Source of the DNA: Erinaceus europaeus
Lineage: Eukaryota; Chordata; Mammalia; Eulipotyphla; Erinaceidae
Reading direction: 5' to 3'
NCBI RefSeq assembly: GCF_950295315.1
Contig: NW_026647180.1
Coordinates: 62,001 to 126,000 of the forward strand
Length of the DNA stretch: 64,000 bases
In this document: positions 35,621-47,860 of the stretch, piece by piece
Numbering within the stretch: position 1 is the stretch's first letter
Layout: each line of letters opens with the position of its first letter
Translations under genes and position numbers: made by a program
Notes under the pieces: model-generated
Told to the model about the DNA's origin: nothing
Seen by the model: the letters and a program-made list of their open reading frames with translations, nothing else
Databases searched by the model: none

Positions 35621-37587
35621 GTTTGTCTTCAGTGCTCTGGCCCTGGTCAACACAGGGTCAGAATTTCAGTCCTTTTCTGTCTCTGTCATTCTGTCTCTCT
35701 GACTGTCTCTACGTGCCTTCTTCCCTGGGCCCTTACTGGAAGTCAGTGCAAGCATCGTGAACTCAGTCATCCTGGTGTTGAAATTTTCCTTTCTTTGCCC
35801 TTTGGATTACTTAATCTAGTGCATATGGCGTTATTCAGAGGGGAACTGAGGAGACAGCGATCCTGCTGCAGGTAACAGGCATATGTCCATCTCCAGTTGC
35901 AGCTGTCCAGGCCCTCTGTGCTTGACTCCCATTCTCCATGGCCCTGAGGCTGACACTCAGCCTAAATGCATCCATCCTCAATTTCCTGCACCACATACTT
36001 ATCCTTATTCCATGAGAGCCCAGGTCAAGAGAAGGGAAACTCATTGCCCTTGGCAGACACATTGTGCTTTCCCTCTATTGGGCCGAATGTAAAGGATCTG
36101 TGGTACTGATGGCCACACCAGTGTCCAGATTTTCCACGCAAAACTGAAGCTTCCAGGGTTCGGAAAGAGGGTGTTTTGATGGCTGTGAAATGTCTTTTCC
36201 AAGTGCCTCTTGGGGTTTCAAATCTTTTAGAAACCTGAAGTTCTTTCTTGTATCTAGGGAATATTCTCTCCTCTGGCCAGAATGCCCTCCCAAATAGGAG
36301 CACAGCTATTCTGGCGTCAGGAGGATTGCCAGCCTGCTAGCTCCTGGAGGGATTCCTGAATATTATGTCCTCAGGTCCCAAGTAGTAACAGGTGTTTCCA
36401 ATAGCCTTTATTAGCAGTATCCAGACCCTCAGGTGAGGGGCGGGGCTGTGATCTCCACTGGAAACTCCTAATTCAGCCAATGGAGGCATACATCTTCCTT
36501 TTGTCTCTCCATAGCAAGGGCCCGGGGAGTTTGTGCTTCTGCAAGCAGATCGACTTTGTATGGGACACTCATGGATGCCTACTTCTGGGAATCTCTCTGA
36601 GTGTGATGTATGGACACCAGGACACCATGATCAGGGATTATATGGCCATTGGAGAATTTCCTTAGCAGGACCCAAATGGGAGTTGTAAGGGCCCGGGTTC
36701 ATCCACTATTGTTTGGTCAAACAAAGTTCCCATCTATATTGAGACACAGCTCTTTCTGGGTTCTTTCTGGGCTTGTAATTTGTTGTCCACTGAGAAGTGG
36801 ACTGCGAGCCTGGAGGCTGAGTATGCAGCCAAACGTGACTGGACTGGGTCCTGCCCCTGAATTCTGAGGGGTGCCCCAGCTTCCCCCGTTGGCTGTGTTT
36901 GGATGATAGTGAGGCATGAGATTGAATCGGGAACTCAGGAGAGCAAGACATGAGAGTCCCTTTGCATATGCATTCTTACTTAGTCAGAATCTGGGCTAGC
37001 TGGCTTTCCCTAACCAGCTAGGTTCTCTGTACATAAGTTGCAGGTGAGACTGGCTACCTTGCCACCCATGCTCTGAGACTACTACAGGTGTGTTCTGAGC
37101 ACACACAGACACACACTGACAGACAGAGAGAGACACAGACAGACACACACACACACATTCATGTCAGGTCTGGTAGTACAGCATATGGTAAGGCTGAGGC
37201 TGTCTGTGGTCTGTGGGCATGAGAGCTGCTGCCTTACAATCTCTACAAGCCAGGATTGAACCTGTCATCAATGAACACAGTGTAGGAGTTTTTGAATTCT
37301 GGTCTCTTCCCAACTCATCTATTTCTCTTCTCGCCTTCTCTGTCTCTAACTCGCACATGCTCTCACACACTCTGTCTTCACTCATTAATATTATACTTAT
37401 ATACTTATTTTACTGACAGGCCCAGATATACAAAGAGAGTTACCAGAGCACTGCTGAGCTCTGGCTTATTGTGTTGGCGATTTCACCTAGGCTACTGGAG
37501 CCTCAGTTTGTAAGTCTTTCTGACACAAGCCATATTCTGTCTCCTCATTTCCATGCCAGTATCACTCAGAGTTTATAATAAAGTGAT

Positions 37588-37998
37588 TTTTTTTTTGCAA
37601 AACACTTGGTAAATTCTGATTTACAGCTCAATATTGACACTATTGTATCTCTCTTTGGCCCTTGGTCACTTTTCTTCTTTTCAGATGTATAAAAACTGAA
37701 GAGGGAGAGGTTTTTGCCCTGAGGCTTGTACTTAGAACTGCCAGATGCACTGTGTCTGTTTCCAGACTAGGAAACTTGTGGTGTCTGTCCATGTGGACAG
37801 TCTCCTTGATGAGTTCCTTCTCAATCCTTTTTCGCTATGTCCCGTTGGAGCTGCATATAGCTAATGATTTTGAGATTTTACTCCTTTGGACAATTCTTTT
37901 CCTGATGCACAGTTTGTCTCCAGGTTTTAGCAATCAATTGTCTAAATGTCATATCGAATCCATTGTAGAAAATGACCACATCAGTCTCTCTCTCTCTC

Positions 37999-38095
<97 letters not shown>

Positions 38096-39545
38096 CATGT
38101 AGAGATCAGAAAAAAATTTTAGCTAGAGACCTGCACAGCTCTAGATTAGGGTAGTAATGCGGATACACCTGGCCCACAACTTCCCTCCTTTTTCTAGTGT
38201 AAGCTTCAATACGTATGTGTTTGTTTTATTTTTCAGGAAATCTTAATTTCCTTGGACACTGAAGTTTTAGGGAATTTTTGAATCAGCCCTCTGTTTCTCA
38301 GCAGATGGTTTCTATGTTTCTGTTGTAATCATGTCTTCTTGTGTTTTTTGTTTTCATTAATGTTTTTTCAAGTCCTCCTAAATCATCCCCATTTATTTGC
38401 ATATTTATTTATTTAATCAGGTATCACATGAGGGTCATTTCTTATGCTTGATATATTTTTTCTTATAATTGAAGGGAACTCTTGACGCACAATGCATTTC
38501 CTGGGGCAAATACTACACACATATGGTGAAGGCCTGGGTTGTCTGGGGTCTGTGGGCATTAGAGCTGCCTCCTTACAATCTCTACAACCCAGGTTTGAAC
38601 CTGTCATGAATGAACACACTTTAGGGGGTTTTTGACTTCTGGTATATTTCCAACTCCTCTACTTCTTTTCTCTCCTTCTCTGTCCCTGACTCTCACAGGC
38701 TCTCACTCACTCTGTCTGCACTCAGTAATATTTTACTTATATCCTTATTTTATTAACAGGCCCAGATATACAAAGAGAGTTGCCAGAGCACTGCTGAGCT
38801 CTGGCTTGTTTTGTTGGTGATTTTGCCTAGGCTACTGGAGCCTCAGCTTTGTTAGTCTCTCTGACACAAGCCATATTCTTTCTCCTCATATCCATGGCAG
38901 TATCTCTCAGACTTTATAATAAAGATATACATCCATATACATATATAAATATACATAAATATCTGTCATTTTATAATTGTTGAGCTATGGTCTTCCTGTG
39001 GTTTTTATTTTTTTTTAATTTTTTCAAATCCTCCTAGATCATCCCCATATATTTGCATATTTATTTATATATTTATTCCGATATCACATGAGGGGTCATT
39101 TCTTCTGCCTGATAGATTTTCTCTTATAGTTGAAGGGAACTTTGGACACACAATACATTTCCTTTTGCAGATACTACACACTACTACAACTACGACTGCA
39201 ATGTTTTTGACAGTGACATCCAATGCACAATGGATTAGTATTGCATGGCTCTAAAGAATGTTCACTATTTAACCTACAATGTTTTTAACCTCACAAATAT
39301 TTATTCTGTTCTTTCTTGGGGGATGAATGCTTTACATTCATTTGCATTTTACATTCATTTACATTTTACTGGTTTTACAGTCAACAGTTACATGTAATAG
39401 TGGGCACGGGGGTAATTTTTCCCACTTTCCCTGTATTTCTGTACATCATTTGTAACTTTCCTATTGAGGAGAAGGAAACAGTCATAAATTGACCAGGTAC
39501 TAAAAATGGTGTCTTGGGCTTCCACATAGTTCTCTGGCATTCTTG
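37588..39545 (+). repeat. Array run 14: B-H tail-G-H-I
   Basis: B ends at about 38175 ('cacctggccc') and joins module H at 'acaacttccctcc', so C to F are missing. G runs 38525-38930. The second H has an internal deletion at about 38985. I is internally deleted and ends at 39545. 38.2-39.5 kb parallels 43.2-44.5 kb at an offset of about 5.0 kb. Confidence 0.75.
37985..38094 (+). repeat. (TC)n(TA)n microsatellite in B
   Basis: About 62 bp of TC, the longest in the window, then about 24 TA repeats. Confidence 0.95.
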
Positions 39546-39546
39546 C
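39458..39546 (-). mobile_element. Fossil SINE in module I, internally deleted
   Basis: Only the 3' end ('attgaggagaaggaaacagt' on the plus strand) and the far 5' part ('gcttccacatagttctctgg') remain. About 90 bp between them are missing. Confidence 0.5.
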
Positions 39547-39985
39547 GTGCTCCAAGGCTGTGTTGATGGTGCTCAAGGCCGCTGGCCAATAACTGAATAG
39601 GGGACCGGACCCTCCTGGGTATGTCCAAGCACACTGGCCAATGAGATTGCTGGCAGGAGTTCTGGGCATGGCCTAGGCCTCTGGCCTATCAGAGTATGGC
39701 TGGCTCCCTGTTGGCGGGCCTTTTGAAGGAAGCCCAACTATGGTAGCTCAAAGCTGGCCTTAAAAGGCTGACCGTGCTTCCAGGAAGTGCGAAGCAGGGT
39801 TCATCCCTGGGCCATGGCTTGCAGAAACTGTCCCGTGCGCATGTGTATATCTCCGTATGTGCCTGTGTCTCTATGGATGTGTGCGTGTGTGTGACTGTGA
39901 GAGTGTGTTTGTGTGTGTTTGTGTGTGTGTGTGTGTGTGAGGGAGGGAGAGACAGAGAGAACAACAGAATCTCTGTGGCACAGGT
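39545..39985 (+). promoter_or_regulatory. Promoter-like module A, copy 3
   Basis: TTAAAAGG at 39760-39767. The proximal CCAAT is mutated to CCAAC, but an upstream CCAAT (about 39638) survives. A (GT)n(GA)n tract is at about 39880-39960. Confidence 0.4.
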
Positions 39986-40382
39986 GATTTTGTGCAAAAC
40001 ACTTGGCACATTCTGATTTACAGCTCAATATTGACACCATTGTAGCTCTCCTTGGCCCTTGGTCACTTTTATTATTTTCAGAAGTAATGACACTGAAGAA
40101 GGAGAGGTTTTTGCCCAGAGGCTTGCACTGGGAACTAGCAGCTGCCCTGTGTGTGTTGCCAGACTAGGAAACTTCTGGTGCCTGTCCGTGTGGAGAGTCT
40201 CCTGGATGAGTTACTACTCGAGCCTATTTCGCTGGGTACCATTGGAGCTGCATAGAGCTAATGATTTGGAGATTTTACTCCTTTGGACAATTCTTTTCCT
40301 GATGCACAGTTTCTCTCCAGGTTTTAGCAATCAATTGTCTGAATGTCATATTGAATCCATTGTAGAAAATGACTATATCAGT

Positions 40383-40495
<113 letters not shown>

Positions 40496-41887
40496 ACATG
40501 TATAGGTTTGAAAATATTTTTAGCTAGAGACCTGCACAGCTCTGGATTATTGTAGTAATGCGGATACACCTGGCCCTTCTGAGCCACAGTCATGAGTGAC
40601 ATCTCATAGAGCCATTCTTATACCTCTTATCACTCTACCAATCTCTCTCAGCACAAACTACAGCTGCCAAATCATCTACTTCACTCTTGCTCTTTTTCTC
40701 CACCGCGTCCTATCCCAAAACTGTAAATCAAAGAAGAAATAAACATAGTGCAGTTCCCTGCACACAAGACAGACTGAGGCTGGACCAGGGAGATGCAATA
40801 AGCCAGCCTGCATATTTGCTGGAGCATCACTAAGACTACTTCCAATTTGGAGAGGCGAGCGCTGTTTTGGAGTGTGAGCTGCAGGACAAGTCTTGCTTCT
40901 CAGAGTGGTGTAAGACCTAGATGTTCTAAGTGTATCCTTTCCTCACAAACATAAAATAACAATGCCACTTGTAAGAAGTATGCATGGACATGGAGGATTT
41001 GTCTTCAGTTCTTTGGCACTAATCAACACAGTGCCAGAATTTCAGTCCTTTTCTATCACTGTCATTCTGTCTCTCTAACTGTCTCTATGTTCCATATTCA
41101 CTGGGCCCTTACTGGAAGTCAGTGCTTGCATTGTTAACTCGGTCTTTCTGGTGTTGAAATTTTCCATTCTTTGCCCTTTGGATTATTTAATCTCCTGAAT
41201 ATGGCATAGTACAGTGGGGAACTGAGGAGGCAGCGATCCTACTACAGGTAACAGGCATGTGTCCATCTCCAGCTGCAGCTTTCCAGGCCCCCTTGCTCGA
41301 CTACCATTCTCCAGGGCCCTGAGGCTGACACTCAGCCTAAATGCAGCCCTCCTCACCTTCCTGTACAGCATCCTAGTCCTTATTCCATGAGAGCCCAGGT
41401 CAAGAGAAGTGAAACAGTATCCATTTGGCAGACACATTGTACTTTCCCTCTATTGGGCCGAATGTAAAGGATCTGTGGTCCTGATGGCCACACCAGTGTC
41501 CAGATTTTCCATGCAAAACGGAAGCTTCCAGGCTTCAGAAAGAGGGTGTTTTGATGGCTGTGAAATGTCTTTTCCATGTGCCTCATTGGGTTTCAAATCC
41601 TTTTGAAACCTGAAATTCTTTCTTGTATCTAGGGAATATTCTCTCCTCTGGCCAGAAGGCCTTCCCAACTAGGAGCACAGCTATCCCGGGGTCTGGAGGT
41701 CTGCCAGCCTGCTAGCTCCTGGAGGGATTCCTGAGTATGTCCTCAGGTCCCAAGTGGTAACAGGTGTTTCCAATTGCCTTTATTAGCAGCAGCCAGGCCC
41801 TCAGGTGAGGGGCGGGGCTGTGATCCCCACTGGAAGCTCCTAATTCAGCCAATGGAGGCATCCATCTTCCTTTTGTCTCTCCATAAC

Positions 41888-42062
41888 AAGGGCCCAGGGA
41901 GTTTGTGCTTCCTGCAAGCAGAGCGACTTTGTATTGGACACTCATGCATGCCTACTTCTGGGAATCTCACTGAGTTTCATGAGTGGACACCAGTACACCA
42001 TGATCAGGGATTGTGAGGCCACAGGAGCAATTGCCTTAGCCGGACCCAAAGGGGAGGTGTAA
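41888..42062 (+). other. Exon-like block E, open frame, acceptor lost
   Basis: The frame is open to the same TAA as the copy at 5.1 kb and ends PKGEV. The acceptor-like 'ccatag' has become 'ccataa', so this copy keeps the frame but not the AG. That decoupling argues against selection on a spliced coding exon. Confidence 0.25.
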
Positions 42063-44405
42063 GGGGCCGGTTCATATACTATTGTTTGGTCAAACACAGT
42101 TCCCTTCTATGTTGAGACACAGCTCTTTCTGGGTTCTTTCTGGGCTTGTAATCTTCTGCTCTGAGCAGTGGACTGAGAGCCTGAAGGCTGAGTAGGCAGC
42201 CAAACATGACTGCACAGGGTCATGCCCCTGAATTCTAAGGGGTGCCCCAGCTTCCCCCATTGGCAGTGTTTGGATGATAGTGAGGCATGGGATAGAATGG
42301 GGAACTCAGGAGAGCGAGACATGAGAGTACCTTTGCATATGCATTCTTGCTTAGCCAGAATCTGGGCTAGCTGGCTTGCCCTGACCAGCTAAGTTCTCTG
42401 TACATAAGTTGCAGGTGAGGCTGTCTGCCTTGACACCCGTGCTCTGAGATTACTATAGGTGACCTCAGAGCATACACAGACACACACAGATAGACAGACA
42501 GACACACTCACACACAATAATGTCAGGATTGTTAGTACAGCATATGGTGAAGGCTGTAGCTGTCTGGGGTCTGTGGGCATGAGAGCTGCTGCCTTGCATC
42601 TCTACCAGCCAGGATTGAACCTGTCATCAATGAACACAGTGTAGGAGGTTTTTGAATTCTGGTCTCTTTCCAACTCATGTATTTCTCTTCTCGCCTTCTC
42701 TGTCTCTAACTCTCACATGCTCTCATACACTGAGTCTTCACTCATTTATATATTACTTATATACTTATTTTACTGACTGGCCCAGATATACAAAGAGAGT
42801 TACCAGAGCACTGCTGAGCTCTGGTTTGTTGTGTTGGCGATTTCACCTAGGCTACGGGAGCATCAGTTTGTAAGTCTTTCTGACACAAGCCCTATTCTGT
42901 CTCCTCATTTCCATGCCAGTATCACTCAGAGTTTATAAGAAAGAGATAAATACATATATATTTATAAACATATATATTTATATATCTGTCATTTTTTGAA
43001 TTGTCAAACTCTGTACTTGACCTTAATTCAGAATTATCACATTTCAAAAAGCCAATTTTTAGAAATAATTTTCCTTATAGTTGGAGCAGGATTCAATACA
43101 ATTATAAATAATAGAACCTTCCAGTAGCATTTCTAATCGTGTTTCTATCAGCATCCTTATTGTAATTATCGTAGCCCAAAACTTCCCTCCTTTTTCTAGT
43201 GTAAGCTTAAATATGTATGTTTTTGTTTTCAATTTCTGGAAATCTTAACTTCCTTGGACCCTGCAGTGTTAGGGAATTTTTGAAGCAGCCCTCTGTTTCT
43301 TAGCAGATGTTTTCTATGTTTCTGCTGTAATCAGGTCTTCTTGAGGGTTTTGTGTTCATTATTTTTTTTTATTTTTTCAAGTCCTCCTAAATCATCCCCA
43401 TTTATTTTCATATTTATTTATTTAGTCAGGTATCACATGAGGGTCATTTCTTATGCTTGATATATTTTCTCTATAATTGAAGGGAACTTTTGAAGCACAA
43501 TACATTTCCTGGTGCAAATAGTACACATATGGTGAACGCTTGGTTTGTCTGGGGTCTGTTGGCATTAGAGCTGCTGCCTTACAATCTCTATAATCCAGGT
43601 TTGAACCTGTCATAAATGAACACAGTCTAGGGGTGTTTTGACTTCTGGTCTATTTCCAACTCCTCTATTTCTTTTCTCTCCTTCTCTGTCTCTGACTCTC
43701 ACAGGCTCTCACTCACTCTGTCTGCACTCAGTAATATTTTACTTATATCCTTATTTTATTGACAGGCCCAGATATACAAAGAGAGTTGCCAGAGCACTGC
43801 TGAGCTCTGGCTTGTTTTGTTGGTGATTTTGCCTAGGCTACTGGAGCCTCAGCTTTGTAAGTCTCTCTGACACAAGCCATATTCTTTCTCCTCATATCCA
43901 TGGCAGTATCTCTCAGACTTTATAATAAAGATATACATCCATATACATATATAAATATACATATATATCTGTCATTTTTAGAATTGTGGACCTATTGTCT
44001 TCCTGTGTTTTTTTTTTAATTTTTCAAATCCTCCTAGATCATCCCCATATATTTGCATATTCATTTATATATTTAGTCCCATATCACATGGGGGGTCATT
44101 TCTTCTGCCTGATAGATTTTCTCTTATAATTGAAGGGAACTTTGGACACACAATACATTTCCTTCTGCAGATACTACACACTACTACAACTACTACTGCC
44201 CTGTTTTTGACAGTAACATCCAATGCACAATGGATTAATATTGCATGGCTCTAAAGAATGTTCCCTATTTAACCTACAAAGTTGTTAACCTCAGAAATAT
44301 TTATTCTGTTCTTTCTTGGGATATGAATGGTTTACAGTCAACAGTTACATGTAATAGTGGCTACGGGGTTAATTTTTCCAACTTTCCCTGTATTTCTGTA
44401 CATCA

Positions 44406-44594
44406 TTTGTATATTTCCTATTGAGGAGAAGGAAACAGTCATAAATTGAGAGAGCAAGGCCCAAGCAGGAAGAGAGACAGAGAGACAGCTGAAACTCTGA
44501 TTTGCCACTAGCCCAGCTTTTCCCTAATTGGGTAAATGGTGACCAGGGGCTCAAAATGTGGTCTTGGGCTTCCACATAGTTCTTTGACATTCTT
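44406..44594 (-). mobile_element. Fossil SINE in module I, copy 6
   Basis: Full-length I-module fossil with the same minus-strand B-box-like region as at 2310-2494. Confidence 0.55.
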
Positions 44595-44714
44595 GCTTAG
44601 ACAGAATCTGGGCTAGCTGGCTTGCCCTGACCAGCTAGGTTCTCTGTACATAAGTTGCAGGTGAGGCTGGCTACCTTGACACCCATGTTCTGAGACTACT
44701 ATAGGTGAGCTCTG

Positions 44715-44783
44715 AGCACACACAGACACACACAATCAGACAGACAGACATACAGACACAAACACACACACACACACACACAT
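44715..44783 (+). repeat. (CA)n/(GACA)n microsatellite in F
   Basis: GACA units, then a CA run with one AA interruption. Confidence 0.9.
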
Positions 44784-44799
44784 TACTGTCAGGTCTGGA

Positions 44800-45555
44800 A
44801 GTCAGTGCGCGAATCTTGAACTCATGGATGCCTATTTCTGGTAATCTCTCTGAGTATGATGTGTGGACACCAGGACACCATGTTCAGGGATTGTGAGGCC
44901 ACAGGACCAATTGCCTTATCCGGACCCAAAGGGTAAGTGTAAGGAACCGGGTTCATCCACTATTGTTTGGACGAACACAGTTCCCATCTATGGTGAAACA
45001 CAGCTCTTTCTGGGTACTTTCTGTGATTGGAATCTGCTGCCCTGAGCAGTGGATTGAGAGCCTGAAGGCTGAGTAGGCAGCCAAATGTGACTGGACAGGC
45101 TCATGCCCCTGAATTCTTAAGGGTTCCCCAGCTTCCCCGTTGGCAGTGTTTGGATGATAGTGAGGCATGGGATTGAATGGGGAACTCAGGAGATTTAGAC
45201 ATGAGAGTCCCTTTGCATATGCATTTTTGTTTAGCCAGAATGTGGGCGAGCTGGCTTGCCCTTACCAGCTAGGTTCTCTGTACATAAGTTCCAGGTGAGG
45301 CTGGCTACCTTGCCACCCATGCTCTGAGACTACTACAGGTGAGCTCTGAGTATACACAGACACACACAGTCAGACAGACAGATAGACACACACACACACA
45401 CACATTACTGTCAGGTCTAGTAGTACAGCATATGGTGAAGGCTGGGGCTGTCTGGGGTCTGTGGGCATGAAAGCTGCTGCCTTACAATCTCTACAAGCCA
45501 GGTTTGAACCTGTCATCAATGAACACAGTGTAGGAGGTTTTTGAATTCTCATCTC
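44800..45555 (+). repeat. Array run 16: E tail-F-G head
   Basis: About 25 bp of C ('gaagtcagtgcgcgaat...') lie between the F tail and the second half of E (from 44825). F runs to about 45435 and G head to 45555, where it joins the full 5' end of module A. Confidence 0.7.
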
Positions 45556-46035
45556 CTTCCAGCAGTAGTGGCTGGTGGGCGGGCCTTCCAGAGGCTGCCC
45601 AATGAGCGTGCTGCAAGGCCGTGTGGGCGGTGCTCAAGGTTGCAGGCCAATCAATGACTACTGGCCTTGACACTACTGGGTGTGTCCTACCACACTGGCC
45701 AATGATATTGCTGGCAGGTCTTCGGGGCGTGGCCTAGTCCTCTGGCATATCAGAGCATGGCTGGTGCCCTCCCCTGGGCCTTCTGAAGTAAGCCTGACAA
45801 TGGGAGCTCAGAGCTGGCCTTAAAAGGCTGGGCATGCTTACGGAAGTGTGAAGCAGGGTTCACCCAGGGCCCTGCCTTGCAGAATCTGTACAGTGTGCCT
45901 GTGTATAACTCCGTTTGTGCCTGTGCCTCTGTGGAAGTGTGCCTGTGTGTAACTGTGAGAGTGTGAGTTTGTGTGTGCTTGTGTGTGTGTGAGGGAGGGA
46001 GAGAGAGAGAGAACAACAGAAACACTGTTGCACAG
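45555..46035 (+). promoter_or_regulatory. Promoter-like module A, longest copy
   Basis: The most complete A. Three CCAAT boxes at 45599-45603, 45647-45651 and 45699-45703 are spaced 48 and 52 bp apart. A GGGGCGTGGCC box lies at about 45725 and a TTAAAAGG TATA-like box at 45820-45827. A (GT)n(GA)n tract follows at about 45930-46015. Regular CCAAT spacing is typical of NF-Y-driven promoters; here it is inference from motifs only. Confidence 0.5.
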
Positions 46036-46447
46036 GTTATATTGTGCAAAACACGTGGCACATTCTGATTTACAGCTCAATATTGACACCATTGTTGCTC
46101 TCCTTGGCCCTTAGTCAGTTTTCTTATTTTCAGATGTAAAGACAATGAAAAGGGAGAATTTTTTGCCCTGAGGCTTGCACTGGGAACTAGCAGCTGCATT
46201 GTCTGTGATGCTAGACTAGGAAACTTGTGGTGTCTGTCCATGTGGAGAGTGTCCTTTATGAGTTCCTTCTCGAGCCTTTTTCGTGAGGTCCGTTTGGAGC
46301 TGCATATAGCTAATAATTTGGAGATTTTACTCCTTTGCACAATTCTTTTCCTGATGCACAGTTTCTCTCCAGGTTTTAGCAATCAACTGTCAGAATGTCA
46401 TATCACATCTATTGTAGAAAATGACTACATCGGTGTCTTACTCTTTC

Positions 46448-46448
<1 letters not shown>

Positions 46449-46515
<67 letters not shown>
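46449..46515 (+). repeat. (GT)n(AT)n microsatellite in B
   Basis: The usual TC tract is replaced by a GT run before about 28 AT repeats. Confidence 0.95.
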
Positions 46516-46516
<1 letters not shown>

Positions 46517-47107
46517 CATGAAGAGATCTGAAAATATATTTTATCTAGAGACCTGCACAGCTCTGGATTCGGGTAGTAATGTGGATACACATGGCCCTTC
46601 TGAGGCACAGTCATTAGAGACATTTATAAAATTTATAACAGCCTCCTTATTCATAAATAATTGTTTTTCTATATTTCTGCTGTAATCAGGTCTTCCTATG
46701 GTTTTTGTTTTTATTTTTTATTTTTTTCAAATCCTCCTAGATCATACCCATTTATTTGTATATTTATTTATTTAGTCCAATATCACATGAGGGGTCATTT
46801 CTTCTGCCTGATAGATTTTCTCTCATAATTGAAGGGAACTTCTGACACACAATACATTTCCTTTTGCAGATACTACACACTATTACAACTACTACTGCAC
46901 TGTTTTTGACAGTGACATCCAATGCACAATGGATTAGTATTCCATGGCTCTAGAGTATGCTCACTATTTAACCTACAATGTTTCTAACCTCCCAAATATT
47001 TATTCTGTTCTTTCTTGTAGGATGAATGGTTTACAGTCAACAGTTACATGTAATAGTGGGCAAGGGGGGTAATTTTTCCCACTTTCCCTATATTTCTGTA
47101 CATCACT

Positions 47108-47291
47108 TGTAACTTTCTTATTGAGGAGAAGGAAACAGTCATAAATTGATAGAGCAGGCCCTAAGCAGGGAGAGACAGAGAGACAGCTGCAGCTCTGATT
47201 TTCCAGTAGCCCAGCATTTCCCTAGCTGGGTAAGTGGTGATCAGGGGCTCAAAATGAGGTCCTAGGATTCCACATAGTTCTCTGGCATTCT
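47108..47291 (-). mobile_element. Fossil SINE in module I, copy 7
   Basis: Same element and position in module I as at 29757-29943; the two copies are particularly alike ('attttccagtagcccagca' in both). Confidence 0.55.
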
Positions 47292-47748
47292 TGCTTAGCC
47301 TGAATCTGGGCTAGCTGGCTTTCCCTGACCAGCTAGGTTCTTTGTACATAAGTTGCACTTGGGGTTGGCTACCTTGACACCCATGCTCTGAGACTACTAC
47401 AGGTGAGCTCTGAGCACACACAGACACACACAGTCAGACAGACAGACAGACACACACACATTACTGACAGGTCTGGTAGTACAGAATATGGTGAAAGCTG
47501 GGGCTCTTTGGGGTCTGTGGGCATGAGAGGTGCTGTCTTACAATCTCTACAAGCCAGGTTTGAACCTGTCATCAATGAACACAGTGTAGGAGGTTTTTGA
47601 ATTCTGGTCTCTTTCCATCTCATCTATTTCTCTTCTTGCCTTCTCTGTCTCTAACTCTCACATGCTCTCACACACTCTGTCTTCAATCATTAATATTTAA
47701 CTTATATACTTTTTTTACTGACAGGCCCAGATATACAAAGAGAGTTAC

Positions 47749-47860
47749 CAGAGCACTGCTGATCTCTGGCTTGTGTTGACGATTTCACCTAGGCTACTGG
47801 AACCTCAGTTTGTAAGTCTTTCTGACACAAGCCATATTCTGTCTCCTCATTTCCATGCCA
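47749..47860 (-). mobile_element. Fossil SINE in module G (representative)
   Basis: The plus-strand phrase CCAGAGCACTGCTGAGCTCTGG, interrupted here by one change, is followed at fixed spacing by 'cctaggctactggaacctca'. From memory this order is that of the reverse complement of a common hedgehog SINE. Copies start near 1049, 8513, 9453, 12311, 13573, 21608, 24554, 25541, 27838, 28808, 37443, 38776, 42803, 43789, 47749, 48730, 49673, 51280, 52313 and 55484. Confidence 0.5.

Larger units (their letters stand above)
34622..37588 (+). repeat. Array run 13: B-C(dup)-D-E-F-G
   Basis: B 34622-35130; C to about 36020 with a 100 bp internal duplication at 35418-35620; D to 36513; E 36515-36690 with a one-base loss in its first half; F to 37185; G to 37588. 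Confidence 0.8.
45555..47300 (+). repeat. Array run 17: A-B-H-I
   Basis: A 45555-46035 and B 46040-46620. B then joins H at 'gagacatttataa'. H has an internal deletion at about 46660 and is followed by I (46870-47300). C to G are missing. Confidence 0.75.

Noticed and set aside
45555..45850. Module A as a CpG island
   Set aside because: It is GC-richer than its surroundings but short, with only a few CpGs. The promoter reading rests on CCAAT and TATA-like boxes instead.
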